Below are positions 21,874-32,746 of a stretch of DNA of 64,000 nucleotides, piece by piece. The DNA comes from Isoetes taiwanensis. Its lineage: Eukaryota > Streptophyta > Lycopodiopsida > Isoetales > Isoetaceae. Both the position numbers and the translations under genes were made by a program. How positions within the stretch are numbered: position 1 is the stretch's first letter; every line of letters begins with the position of its first letter. A model generated the notes under the pieces. It was not told where the DNA came from and ran no database searches. It saw nothing but the letters and a program-made list of their open reading frames with translations. Where the stretch lies: NCBI GenBank assembly GCA_021234155.1, contig JAJEKV010000003.1:17532386-17596385 (forward strand). The letters are read 5' to 3'.

Positions 21874-24800
21874 ATGGATTTCAACGAGCTAGAAGCAACT
21901 GAAGGGCTTCGATGGGCATGGAATACTTGGCCTACTACGCATATAGAAGCAGCAAAAATGGTAATTCCTTTTGGAGTAATGTGTACGCCTCTAGTGCCTT
22001 TACCTGGGATGCCACTCTTGCCTTACCAGCCCGTCTATTGTAAGGGCTGCAGATCTGTTCTTAACCCTTATTGTCATGTAGATTATCAAGCAAGAATGTG
22101 GAGTTGCCCTTTCTGTCACCAAAGGAATTATTTTCCTCCCAATTATGCAGGGATCAGTGAGAACAATGTCCCTGCTGAGCTTTACTCTACTTATAGCATC
22201 GTTGAATATGTTCTTCCTTCTCAAACTCATAGCATGTATTCTCAAACTGCCCCTGCACCATACCATGCTGCTCCACCATTGGGAATTGCTCAAAGCAACG
22301 TCTATGCACCAGGATCAGCAGCAGCTGCCACATATCAAGGGCAGAATGGGACAGTTGGAACACAATCTATCTCAGGAAAGGGTCCTGGGTTCTTGTTTGT
22401 TGTGGATACCTGCGTGAGTGCAGAAGATCTTGCTGCTCTTAAGAAGGTTTTGATTAAGCTGTTAGGTTTGTTACCAGAATCCGCACGGGTTGGTCTAGTG
22501 ACTTATGGAACAATGATTTATGTGCACGAACTTGGCTATTCTGACTCTCCAAGGGCAATCACATTTCCTGGTAATCGAGAGCTAACTACTCAGAAGGTAT
22601 AAATTTTGTACCTACAGTTATTGTTCATAGTACGGAACCAACATTGCTGACATATAATCTAGCATAATGTTTTACTTATTACACTAGTGAAGTGGGGATA
22701 TTTCAGATACATATAGCATCATCTTGCTAGTCTGTTGCTTTTTAGGCTCCCAAAGCCTAAGAAATGACTGAGTGTTTACAGGTATAAAGGATAATTGATA
22801 CGAATGGATAGCCTTCAGAGCAATAATTACAGAACATTTTGTGAATTTGGAATAAAAGATTCAAGAAAAAATTGTCCAACTCCATTGATAGAGGAGGAAG
22901 AGGCAAAGCTAACATTAAATCAATCTGAAACTGCAAGCTTCTCAATGTGCCAGACTTGATGAGAGTGCTTTAGATCCACACATGCGTTATAGATTGCTAT
23001 GCCTTGAAAAGCCAAAACATTGCATTCCTCAAGTGTATGTCAGGCTTTTTAGCATAACCGTAGGCATGAGATTGTTGCTCATTATCTCAGATTAATCCTG
23101 CTATATTCCTGTTGATAATAAATAGTGAGCAGCAGAAGGCAAAATGATTTGCGTATAAAACATGAAAAAAATGGTAAACAGTGATTGTTATGTACCTTCT
23201 CAATTTTCTTTATTCTTGCATTTTATCCTCTTTTAAAATTTTAGTTATCCGGATGCAGGTACAAGAACTCATTAATTCTTCTGCCCAACCTTATCGCCAA
23301 GGAGCATCTGCTGCTGGATGTCTAGGCCGATTTTTGTTGCCACTATCTGAATGTGAGTTTACATTGACAACTGCGTTGGAGGATATACAGCCCAATGCAT
23401 TCATTGTAGCACCAGGTCATCGTCCCCGTCGAGCAACAGGTGCAGCTCTAGCTGTTGCAGCTGGTTTGATGGAAGCCTGTTTACCGAATGTCGGTTCCCG
23501 TGTTATGCTGTTTGTTTCTGGTCCGACAACTATTGGTCCAGGGATGATTGTTGAAACTGACCTTGCTAAGAGCATTCGCACGCATCAAGATCTCATGAAT
23601 GATAGTGCAGCTTACAAAAAAGCATGCAAAATTTATAACCAAATAGCCCATCATTTGGTAGAGAATGGGCATGTGTTGGATATATTTGCCTGTTCACTGG
23701 ACCAAGTTGGGACATCAGAGGCAAGGGTTGCAGTTGAGAGTACCGGTGGATTGATGGTCTTGGCAGAGACATTTGACTCTGATCAATTCAAGGATTCACT
23801 TCAGAAATTGTTTGCTCGTGATGAAGATGGCCACTTGAAGATGTGCTTCAATGGTACTTTGGAAGTAATAACAACTCGAGAAATCAAAGTCTCTGGTGCA
23901 ATAGGACCATGTTCATCTCTCAGAAGAAAAACTGCATCTGTGAGTGAGAAGGAGATTGGCATTGGTGGTACAGGTGCCTGGAAACTTTGTACATTAAATG
24001 GTAAAACTTCCATTGCTCTTTTCTTTGAAATTGTGAATCAGCAATCAAATTCCATAAGCCCTGGCAAACCATTCTTTATTCAATTTCTCACGCAATATCA
24101 GCATGGAAATGGTGAGTACAGGCTGCGTGTCGCAACAACTGCTCGCAGATGGGCTGAAGGGGGGCAGGTACGGGACATAGCATTGGGTTTTGACCAAGAA
24201 GCAGCTGCTGCAATTATGGCTAGACTTGCAGTCCATAGAACCATTAGTGAAGAAACATTTGATATAGTTCGATGGTTGGACCGGAATTTAATCCGAGTTG
24301 CATCAAAATTTGGAGACTATGTGAAAGAGGATGCGAGTTCCTTTCGCCTTTCTCCCAACTTTTCCCTCTTTCCTCAGTTCATGTTCCATCTTCGCCGTTC
24401 ACAATTTCTACAAGTTTTTAACAACACGCCAGATGAAACTGCATTTTTCAGGTTGATGCTTAATCGGGAAAATGTTGTTAATTCAATGATTATGATTCAG
24501 CCAACATTGTTTTCATATTCATTTGAAGGGCCACCTGTGCCGGTCCTTTTGGACGTAAGCTCTATTTCGGCTGACTGTATCCTGCTATTCGATTCTTACT
24601 TCTACATTGTCGTGCATTATGGATCCACAATTGCACAATGGCGGAAACAGGGATACCATTATGATCCAAAATTTGAGAATTTTAAACAGCTCCTAGAAGC
24701 TCCTGTTGGAGATGCAAAAGCCCTCATTGAAGACCGTATCCCTGTGCCGAAGTTTATTGAATGCGATCAGCATGGTAGCCAAGCACGTTTCTTGCTTGCA

Positions 24801-24923
24801 AAGTTGAATCCGTCAGTGACACATAACACAAATCCATATGGAAATGCAGAAGTCATTTTTACTGATGATGTTAGTCTGCAAGTTTTCATAGAGCATTTGC
24901 AGAGACTAGCTGTACAGTCATAA
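21874..24923 (+). CDS. SEC23: Protein transport protein SEC23 (COPII coat)
   Basis: Two exons, 21,874-22,596 and 23,259-24,923, joined by a phase-0 GT-AG intron of 662 bases, give 795 residues, normal for plant SEC23. SEC23 pairs with SEC24 on SAR1-GTP at ER exit sites and is the GTPase-activating subunit of the COPII coat. Seen: N-terminal [20 protein letters not shown]; a zinc finger with C56, C59, C78 and C81; an inserted Ala/Pro/Gln-rich loop at about 125-160; the vWA-like trunk ([26 protein letters not shown]); the helical region; and the C-terminal gelsolin part with [13 protein letters not shown], which carries the Arg known as the GAP arginine finger. No break is seen. Plants usually have several SEC23 copies; which one this is cannot be told. 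Confidence 0.96.
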
Positions 24924-25299
24924 GAGCTTCAGGGACTTGCATGTTAAAGTTGATTATCTTTTATGAACATATTTAATAGAATTTGGCTTCAGAGAATTGT
25001 TAAGGACATGGGAGGTATTCAGCATTTTGCAATAGTTACAACGTGCCTTCTTCTCTTTGATTGAAAGGTAAATGGCAACGAATTAACTACCGCAGCAGAA
25101 TTTGCCTTTTAAGACTTCGTCTTTTGTTAAATGCCTTTGCATTATGTTCAATTTGTTTTTACCATAGCAAGTGCAGGTTACTCGAAGGCCTCACACGTCC
25201 AGATTTGAGTTCATCAATTTTACTCTCTCAATTTAATTAGCACTTGAACAATACAAGCATATCAACCTCTCAGACAAATTTGTTGCTTAAGAATGCAAA
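24924..25299 (+). other. 3' flank of SEC23
   Basis: Follows the SEC23 stop at 24,921-24,923. AT-rich, plausibly the 3' UTR. No polyadenylation signal could be fixed. Nothing else is seen. Confidence 0.5.
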
Positions 25300-25545
25300 T
25301 TTTTCTAAAATTCGAGTTCAGTGCCACCTATTCAAGCTTGTCTCAGATTCAGCCACAAAACAAAATCTTTGTGCCTTTTCAACCTTTTTCCACTGCGCTA
25401 AAGCCGCTGCCTCTAAATTTTAAGTGTGTGTTTTTCAACACCTATTCAAGCTTGTCTGATATTCAACTACAAAACAAGATTTTTGTGCTCTTTTTAACCT
25501 TTTTCCATTGCGCTAATGCTGCTGCCCTCAAAGTATTGAGGTTTA
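25300..25545. repeat. Imperfect tandem duplication of about 115 bp
   Basis: Two copies (about 25,320-25,430 and 25,438-25,530) share CCTATTCAAGCTTGTCT, AAAACAA, TTTTTGTGC and CCTTTTTCCA.TGCGCTAA blocks. The open frame spanning them is a result of the duplication, not of a gene. Confidence 0.7.
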
Positions 25546-25898
25546 CATGAGAAATGTCACTGACGGAGGCCCTTAGGGGCGATTTACATATGTCATTGAG
25601 CCAGAGTCATCCAAGAAAAATGGTGAGCCGTTATTCACAGCTGTCACTAGTTTTCTTCAGGTAAAACATGGCATCGTCATGGAGATGCTGGTGCATGTAA
25701 ATCGCCACTTTCTAGTCCATGAGAAGATGACACAATATTTCTTCCTTATCAGACTCGTGTGTGTAAAGAGAGAGTCCTTGTTTTTTCGTTATCATTATTG
25801 TTGCAGTACCGATAACTAGTTATCAGTTGCACAGTTGCAGTACTGATAACTAGTTATTAGTTATCAGTTATATCCCACACATATAAGGCCGATAAGCT

Positions 25899-26110
25899 AA
25901 TAACAAAAATGCATGGCCTCGATTGTACGTCCTTAGTCATAATTTGGCACGTAAGGCCCCGACCTCGGCCAGATATTTGGCACATAAGGCCAAGGCCCGC
26001 TAGGCTGAAGGCCAGGCCGATTTTTGGCACGTAAGTCTGAGGCCCGCTGATCGAGGACGTACAACCAAGGCCACACATTTTTGGTTATCAGTCGAGGCCA
26101 GACCGATAAC
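25899..26110. mobile_element. Foldback element with about 39-bp inverted arms
   Basis: The left arm at 25,900-25,938 (ATAACAAAAATGCATGGCCT...) pairs with 26,049-26,088 with few mismatches. Inside are three repeats of a TTTGGCACGTAAG/TTGGCACATAAG unit (about 25,952, 25,977 and 26,024). GATAACTAGTTATCAG-type palindromes lie just outside (25,810-25,870). There is no protein coding and no defined target duplication. A non-autonomous DNA element is inferred. Confidence 0.6.
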
Positions 26111-26339
26111 GTCACCTTGGGACATAATACAAGGATTGATTTGGGAGTATCAGGTAATACTACAGTATTAATCTAAGTGTAAAAGACGCAGAATGAAGAA
26201 ACACAACCATGAAAGGCACTAAAACATACAACCAAACAAGATGAAGTTACCATAGATTGCTCCACTGTCATGGATTGGTACAGTGGAGTGCCTTTGTTTT
26301 TTAAATCTCATTGTTAAAAAGAACAAATGCCATGAAAAA

Positions 26340-26545
26340 CTATTCTATGGAAGTCATTGCAAGATATCCCTCTAGCTAGACTACATTTAGGATGGTGGAA
26401 GAATCCATTTTACTTGCAAATTTTAAAAGGAACAAGAGATCAATTATTGTATGGAAGGCATAGCAAGATATCCCTCTAGATGGACTGAATTTGAGATGGT
26501 GGAAGAATCCACTTTACTTGCAAATTCTAGGCATCCATAGAATAA
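26340..26545. repeat. Direct duplication of about 85 bp
   Basis: The block GCAAGATATCCCTCTAG...GATGGTGGAAGAATCCA.TTTACTTGCAAATT occurs at about 26,358-26,425 and again at 26,464-26,530. No gene. The sequence from 26,546 to 27,779 also holds no supported gene; short frames there have no domain. Confidence 0.65.
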
Positions 26546-27779
26546 TTTATTTTTCTTTTGCATCTTACATTTGCAACTTCTTAGCACTATGTACGAGTCT
26601 AGTTCAATTAGTTCCATACTTCGAAGGGGAATATCAGGAGGAAGTTGTGTTTTCTGGGTTACAAGAATGGCGAACCCTAGGGATAGAGGGAGTAGTTGTG
26701 GGATCATGTCCTTGATATTTCTTTCTGTCCTTCTTATCGGGATCTCAAAAATCCTCTTGGAATAACCGGTTAAATGGGTTCACCTCCCCTGCTTAGGCAT
26801 TACGGTCTAGTCCATTTACTAGTCGTAGTGCCCATTTACTAGCCGCATGCCCTTGCAAGGGAGGTGAATCCCTTCATCAGATGGCATTGCTCAGATGGTA
26901 GCGATGCCAGAAGAGTTATGTTTTGATGGCTGAGATCAAGTTTAGAGTTAAAACAAACTAAAGCACACTGTGGTGTATCAAAAACGCGCATTTTGACGCT
27001 ACATTTTTGTACCTTCTTTGTGGTAGAATCGGATGGTGCATAGAGAAGCAGAGATTGGGGGAGTGCGAAATAATGAGCGTCGGTTATTTTGAATTGTATC
27101 TCTTCTCGAATTAGGAAAATAATCACCTCAAAGTGGGGATGAGAGTTCTTGGCACCTGCGCCTCCGCCGCGGCTTAGGGCGGCCGTGAAAGAGAGTCCAA
27201 CCCTCTCTTTCACATTCTGGCACTACTGCAACGACCTTGACCCCAATCTTTTTGCTTTTTGATGCTAGCAGAGGCCTGGCCATTTGCAATGATCCTGGTT
27301 TCTGCTCTCGATGTTGTTTCTCGGAGACATTTTGTGGTGGGTCTTGCCAAAATTTGCCTTATGCCACTAAGGTGGCTTTCTGCTCTTTGCTTTCTAGAGC
27401 AAATGTTCCTTTGGATGAAAAGACAGATTCAGCAGATCCTTGCCCTTTATTGCAAGATTATTCGGGGCCGTCTGGGAGATGCAGATTCAATTGTGTAGAT
27501 ACACACTGAAAAGGCGAAATGTGGCTATAAGGTGGAGCAGATGAGACGTAAATTTGGTGAGAGAACCTTCTTGTAGATTTAGCATCAAATTTTTCCTTTA
27601 TCCAGGTTCTTTTAATAGATGTCAGCTCTTTCTTCCGCTCTTTCTTTCTAACAGAAAGGTACAGGTTATGTTTGCATGATCAGAAAGGTTTCTTGGGTAG
27701 CAAATTCATTTGGATCAACCCAAAACTAGTGAGAATTGGTTTGAATGTAGAAAGACAACAGGTCGTATGATGGTTTTAA

Positions 27780-28365
27780 AGGCTTCTTGATTCTTTTAGC
27801 ACTCATTTCTTGGTACTGCTATGCCAAGAAATTCATAACCAATTTAAGTACTGATATGCTTAATTGGGGATGCTCAAATGGGTAAAAGCATGTTAGGGTG
27901 TACCACTTTTGGAACCTGCAAAAGTACATACACTAGGTACTTCAGAACTGGGTACTTTCTCATTTTTATTTTCATTAAAACTAGTACAAATATCCAAAAT
28001 AAAAGTCAAGGACGCATTAATATTCAAAGTTAAGATAAAGATAATGCTACCGGAGACCAAAATATATATAAAAGTTCTAGAATGTACCTTTTATTGGGAT
28101 ATTACACAGGTACCCAGTACCCAGTCCTGGGTACCTTTTTAGGTACTTTTTTGGTCACTAAATAATACTTTTTAAGGGACACCCTAACATGCTTTTACCC
28201 AAATACTGAAATGTTTGAGCGAGTGAATTTACAGGCTTCTTGATTCTTTAAGCACTCATTTCTTGGTACTGCTATGCCAAGAGATTCATAACAAATTTAA
28301 GTACTGATATGCTTAATTGGGGATGCTCAAATACTGAAATGTTTGAGCGAGTGCTTGCTCTAGTA
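27780..28365. repeat. Tandem duplication carrying a filled and an empty MITE site
   Basis: A unit of about 120 bp starting GGCTTCTTGATTCTTT occurs at 27,780-27,879, continuing after the MITE at 28,201-28,232, and again at 28,233-28,355. The second copy reads GCTCAAATACTGAAATG without interruption; the first is split by the MITE after GCTCAAAT. The duplication therefore came before, or excluded, the MITE insertion. Confidence 0.85.
27880..28200. mobile_element. 321-bp MITE, copy 2
   Basis: Same length and termini as the copy in gag (9918-10,238). It is flanked by AAAT on both sides (27,876-27,879 and 28,201-28,204), and the empty site in the neighbouring duplicate has AAAT once, so a 4-bp target duplication is directly visible. 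It does not match the usual plant superfamilies (hAT 8, Mutator 9-11, PIF/CACTA 3, Tc1 TA). Confidence 0.9.
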
Positions 28366-28735
28366 CTGCTATGCTTGAGCATCATTACAGTTTGGAGCTA
28401 TCATATATAGATGAAGCTAACTTTGCACCTGTAAGGACATATATCTCTTCTCAATTATCATTACTTTGGAAGATCCTTATAATTTTGCTACTTCAGCTTC
28501 TTCTTTCGGGATCCTTGCATGGTTTGCCCTTGTATTATGCACATTATCTGGTTACTAAGTAGCTTCAAGTACATCTTACACAGTTTTATTAGTGTGCTTC
28601 TTATAAGCATCTAATAAGTTTTTGTAACTAATAAGCTTCTGTTTGTAGAGGATGAAGATGTTGAGGTTACTCATGTAGTAATCCTCCATGAGTATGAAGC
28701 ATTGTACCTCTTATTATTATATAATATAAAAATCC

Positions 28736-28771
28736 CTCTCTCTCTCTCTCAAAAAAAAAAAAAAAAAAAAA
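28736..28771. repeat. CT run followed by an A run
   Basis: (CT)n for about 14 bases, then some 22 A. It may be the tail of a retroposed sequence, but no donor could be identified. Confidence 0.7.
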
Positions 28772-28849
28772 ATCACCTCTTCTTTTGTTTTTTTGCCGCT
28801 TCTTGCCTATTGAACCCTAATAGAGTCAGAATTGAATGCCATTGGTTAC

Positions 28850-29430
28850 ACGATGAAATCTCTCCTCAAACAGAGATGGCGCCCCATGAAGATCTAAAGA
28901 AGCTTTGGGGTGACAAAGTTCCAAATAAATCTGGCTACAGATATTTTCCCCCAAATGCTTGTTTAAAACTGAAAAACTTACGGAATATATTTTCTTGTAC
29001 AGATTAAAGAATCTGAGCAATGAACAATATAAGGAGTTCTTGCAAATTTACAAAAGAATTACAGGGAAGCCACATACATGGGGTGGAATGGTTCCTGGAC
29101 CATGGGCAGTGGCTTATTATCTGCATATAAAGGGAGAGGCTATTAATTGGAAGAGCTTCTTGACAAAACTTCCGATGAGAAAGCAGAGGCCAGTTCCTCT
29201 AGACCCAAGAGAAAGCATAGGCAAATCCAACTTGAGCAGGAAGAAAACAGTAAAAGTGACAAGGGTAATGAAGATGATGGAGAAAAAACCAAGTCAGGTT
29301 CCTCTAGACCACACATTCAATCTGAACTCACAATAAAAACAGAAAAGCAGAGATGTTCTGAGACCAAAATATGCCATTGTAGGTATGTTCAATTATTAGT
29401 TGTATTACATTATAAAAAACTTCAAGCTTG
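28850..29430 (+). pseudogene. Unrecognised coding remnant with two frameshifts
   Basis: Successive frames fit together as one protein: MAPHEDLKKLWGDKVPNKSG (from 28,876), then after a shift near 28,958 a frame with KTEKLTEYIFLYRLKNLSN and TWGGMVPGPWAVAYYLHIKG, then after a shift near 29,147 a charged Ser/Lys/Glu-rich tail with SSRPKRKHRQIQ ending at 29,428. The family is not recognised. The globular, aromatic-rich start and low-complexity tail suggest a real former gene, not chance. It may belong to the same broken locus as the coiled-coil frame at 30,489. No transposon motif is seen in it. Confidence 0.45.
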
Positions 29431-29599
29431 ACCTAGATTGTTTCTATCAAAATAGAAAAGATAACCTCAAATCCATTTCAAGAACCAGGTACGTCTACTA
29501 CCATTTTGCAGTGTAGTTTAGGTTCGTTTCTCGTGTTAGCTTTATTGTCATGTTGTGCCTCTTTGATGTCATCTATGCATGTGTTCTATACTACTGTGA

Positions 29600-30470
29600 G
29601 GCATTTTATGCAATGGCTGCCATAATGATAGATGAGGTATGTGTGGTCTGGTGAGTGGTGAGTTGTTGGCATGTTGTTTGTGATCTAGTGATAAGAATGA
29701 TGCGAGCATTTGTGGTGTGGTGTGTCTTGTCATGGTGGAGGGGTGTTGTGATGCCAATGGTGGTAATAGTGCTGCTACATAATGGTGTGTGGCATATATG
29801 GGGTGACAGTAGTAGCAAGTGAGGTGTGGTATATTAGTGTGGTGTGGTGTAGGTTAGTGTAGGTTATTGTGCCGCCAATAGTGGTGATAGTGCAGCCTAT
29901 GTTGTGTGGTATATGCAGCATGTTGTGTGGTGTATACTGTATTGTGTGGTGTGGTGTACGTTATTGTGCTGCCAATAGTGGTGATAGTGCAACCTATATT
30001 GTGTGGTGTCTGCAGCGTTTTGTGTGGTGTGTACTGTGTTGAGCTCATATTGGCCTGCACCTAATGTTGCTACTTTGAGCTGTGTGATATGGTATAACAT
30101 GTTGTACTGCCAATTATGGTGACAATGGTATCATGTGGTGTGTGGTGTGTACCATTGTGGTGTGGTGTAGGGACTGCCGGTTGCGAAACCACTTTGTGTT
30201 GGGTAAAGTGGTGTAGGGTGCTGTCTTGCTAGTAGCGATGACAATGGTGGCATGTGGTGTGTGGTGCATGTTATACTACTGTGGTGTGGTGGAGGGTGTT
30301 GTGTTGCCAATGGTGTTGCTGCTACTATGTCCTGATAGTACCTTGTGTTGTGTGGTGTGTGATTGTCGCCTTCCATCAGCATGTGGCTTATAATGTTAGG
30401 AGGCTGACATATATGGAGTGTTTTGTTTTGCAGACTATGGCAGACTTGTGAAGGAATGATTGGCTGCAAC
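29600..30470. repeat. Degenerate GT-rich minisatellite
   Basis: Dense TGTGGTGTG repeats with a looser period of about 90-100 bases (GCCAATAGTGGTGATAGTGC at about 29,872 and 29,971 and related blocks at 30,110 and 30,230). On the other strand it produces long Thr/His/Pro open frames that are artefacts. It separates two remnants of what may be one locus, so it could have been intronic. Confidence 0.75.
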
Positions 30471-30488
30471 ATCAGCTAGGTTTAATAG

Positions 30489-30977
30489 ATGCAAGCAAAT
30501 GAGGATAGAAAAAGTGATATCAATAGAAAGATTGAGTTGATAGAGCATAAAGTATCAAAAATTAGAGTTGATTTGCACAGATGGCAGTCAATCATGATGG
30601 CAAATCCGAAAGCAGCAGCGGGTGTTCGGGTTGTAAGCGAACTGAAGGATCAAGAGCTAAATGGTACAGTGTTGCCTAGGCTGAGTCAATTGAACAAGAA
30701 ACTAGTAGAAACTGAAATTGAGCTAAGGGCATGTGAAGCCTTACTTCTGGAGCTGCAACCTCGAATGCAAAGATTTGAGATTTTTTCTGAATGTGGTGGC
30801 CATGACACTCCTTTAGGTCCCGCACTTCCAATGCTTCCTAAGGCAGAAGAAGAGGGTGACGAAGGTTGTCCATATTGTGGATGGTGTCTGAAATGGGAGG
30901 ATAAATTGTTGCCAGTTGTGATAGCAGAATGCAGTCACCAGTATCATATTCCATGTTTGTCACACTATTTGAGATAA
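30489..30977 (+). CDS. Coiled-coil and RING-like zinc-finger protein, fragment
   Basis: An open frame of 162 codons. The N-terminal 100 residues are charged, with heptad-like spacing (coiled coil likely). The end has CPYCGWC, then CSHQYHIPCL about 18 residues later, resembling the first part of a RING-type zinc finger (C-x2-C ... C-x-H-x3-H-x2-C). The last two ligand pairs are missing because the frame stops at 30,975-30,977. A downstream frame at 31,300-31,575 may be a further piece. The protein family is not recognised. The ATG at 30,489 is the first in frame but could lie inside a larger, spliced protein. It is likely a decayed or partial gene. Confidence 0.45.
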   Translation: MQANEDRKSDINRKIELIEHKVSKIRVDLHRWQSIMMANPKAAAGVRVVSELKDQELNGTVLPRLSQLNKKLVETEIELRACEALLLELQPRMQRFEIFSECGGHDTPLGPALPMLPKAEEEGDEGCPYCGWCLKWEDKLLPVVIAECSHQYHIPCLSHYLR

Positions 30978-31744
30978 ACATTATCATCTGTAACCTTGTT
31001 TGCAGACTTTATTGATATTGGATTTGTTACAGACACTCTAGAACCTGCTGCAGCCCCAGTTGTGCCCACATTATGTCTAAGACATGGCTTTTGATGTTTG
31101 AGTAACAAATACAAGTAAGACTTAACTAATGTTTTCTGATATTGTCACAGGTCTACTGACTTAGTGTTTGCAGAATTGCAGAAATTTGAGACCAAGGATA
31201 TCCAACTGATAACGACGTCTTGATCAAATATGAGACTCCAAGATACCACCCGAGTGCACCTAGAATTCACTCCACTGGATACTTCAAAATCAATCCCAGT
31301 TGTTGACAGTGGCGAAAATCCAAAATGAAATTTGGAGAGTGAACTTAATGCAGTCGTGTCAAGTAAGTACCAATGCCACAGAAATGATTTATGTTTTTGC
31401 ATTTCTCTTTAGTCTTCCTCATCTCAATTATGTTACAGATATAAATATTACTACAAGCCATCATGAAGAGATTCTCAATGCATCTATTGTAGAAGGAGAA
31501 ATTAGTTCCCCTGAGACTCATTCTGCACGAAATCCTGCACCAGACAAAAGTTTTGCTGCTGAACATGAACCATAGGCAGATGCAGGTGATGAAGTTGACA
31601 AAGAAACCCCGGATCCTGAACTAAAATTCTCACTGTTCTAGATTTTAATGGGATTTTAGGTAAGTTCTATGACTTGAAAGAGGACCACTGCATTGACCGA
31701 GCCAGAAGCGACCCTCCAAAAATTGAACCTTCAAAAGGTAATAG
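30978..31744. other. Spacer with possible last exon of the preceding remnant
   Basis: A frame at about 31,420-31,575 (ITTSHHEEILNASIVEGEIS...) is preceded by a plausible acceptor (TTGTCACAG at 31,151 or TGTTACAG at 31,438), and an acidic stretch continues after a stop. No domain can be assigned. Confidence 0.3.
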
Positions 31745-31905
31745 GGGATTTTTTCTAGTCAAAACTTCTCTTTCATACATCATTCATACCTCACACACCC
31801 ACCACACCATCACCATCTTGTAAAAGCAAAAAAAAAATCGGCTTGATTTGGCCACATCCATGGTCTAGGGTCAAATTCTCTTACTAGAAGTCAAAATGGA
31901 GAGAA

Positions 31906-32746
31906 TAGAATAGAATAGAATAGATTTTTTATCGTCCTCGGAGACCAATTGGCCTATGGGACCCAAACAAAAAGGGAGCAGCAAGCGTATTACTGTCAGG
32001 ATTAAAAAACCCCCGCCGGAAAAACCTTAGCAATAATAAGTATGCTGGCACGCTGTACAATTGTATAGGACAGTTCAATACTGTCCCGGAGGACACAACT
32101 GAGTTCGTGCATCCATAACCTCCTGGAGATATGACTCCAACAAACCCACTGACGCCATATTCAATAACTCATGCAACGGTTGGCCAGGCACTAGTAATCG
32201 AACATACCGCGCTCGGATATGGGCAAACGCTGGGCAGATCTCGAGGGCATGACATTCATCCTCAATGTCACCTTGGTGGCAACACTAGCAAAACCTTTCC
32301 TCCCGTGCTTCCCGAGCCCAACATCATGTCTCAATGTGGAGACGATGTGCACCTGTGCGAATGGAAGCTATAAGTCTGCGCTTCTTCATGGGCAAATGGG
32401 TGTACAAGTACTGGTGTGGGCCTCTTGTGAGCCTAGAATTGACTTGCTGCTGGTAGTGTGCCAACTTAACGTGCCTCAGAGCATCTGCATCCAAGAGCTT
32501 GCGAAGGAAAGTAGCATCTATGTATAGCTTAAGTGCCTTGTGATCTTTCTTTGTCCGTACCTGTACGCATCTGTTTGCCTGTACACCCCAGCGTGAGAAC
32601 TACTGAGCTTTCTTGTCCTTCCAGCAGGCTTTCAGGCGTTGGGGACCCATCGCCATGGCCAAAGCAAGGTTGGGCAAACGTGTATCACCCATAGCGACCA
32701 CCTTCTGGAAGTAAATGATATGGCGTTCCAATGCAGTGCAAAAATT
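31906..32746 (-). mobile_element. 5'-truncated LINE inserted in the Tat-family LTR
   Basis: The minus strand carries the C-terminal end of a LINE reverse transcriptase protein: LRKLLDADALRHVKLAHYQQ, KKRRLIASIRTGAHRLHIET, then stops around a cysteine-histidine motif (CHQGDIEDECHALEICPAF) typical of the terminal zinc knuckle. The 3' end is at the low coordinate and finishes in a (TTCTA)n tail (31,902-31,922) rather than poly(A). It is flanked by direct repeats of about 115 bp (31,789-31,905 and 32,747-32,860) that are the same LTR segment. Confidence 0.8.

Noticed and set aside
21874-24923. Possible disruption of SEC23 by the 662-base gap
   Set aside because: Borders are perfect GT-AG and the frame joins in phase 0, so it is an ordinary intron.
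29569-30472. Several minus-strand frames rich in Thr, His and Pro
   Set aside because: Products of the TGTGGTGTG minisatellite read on the other strand.
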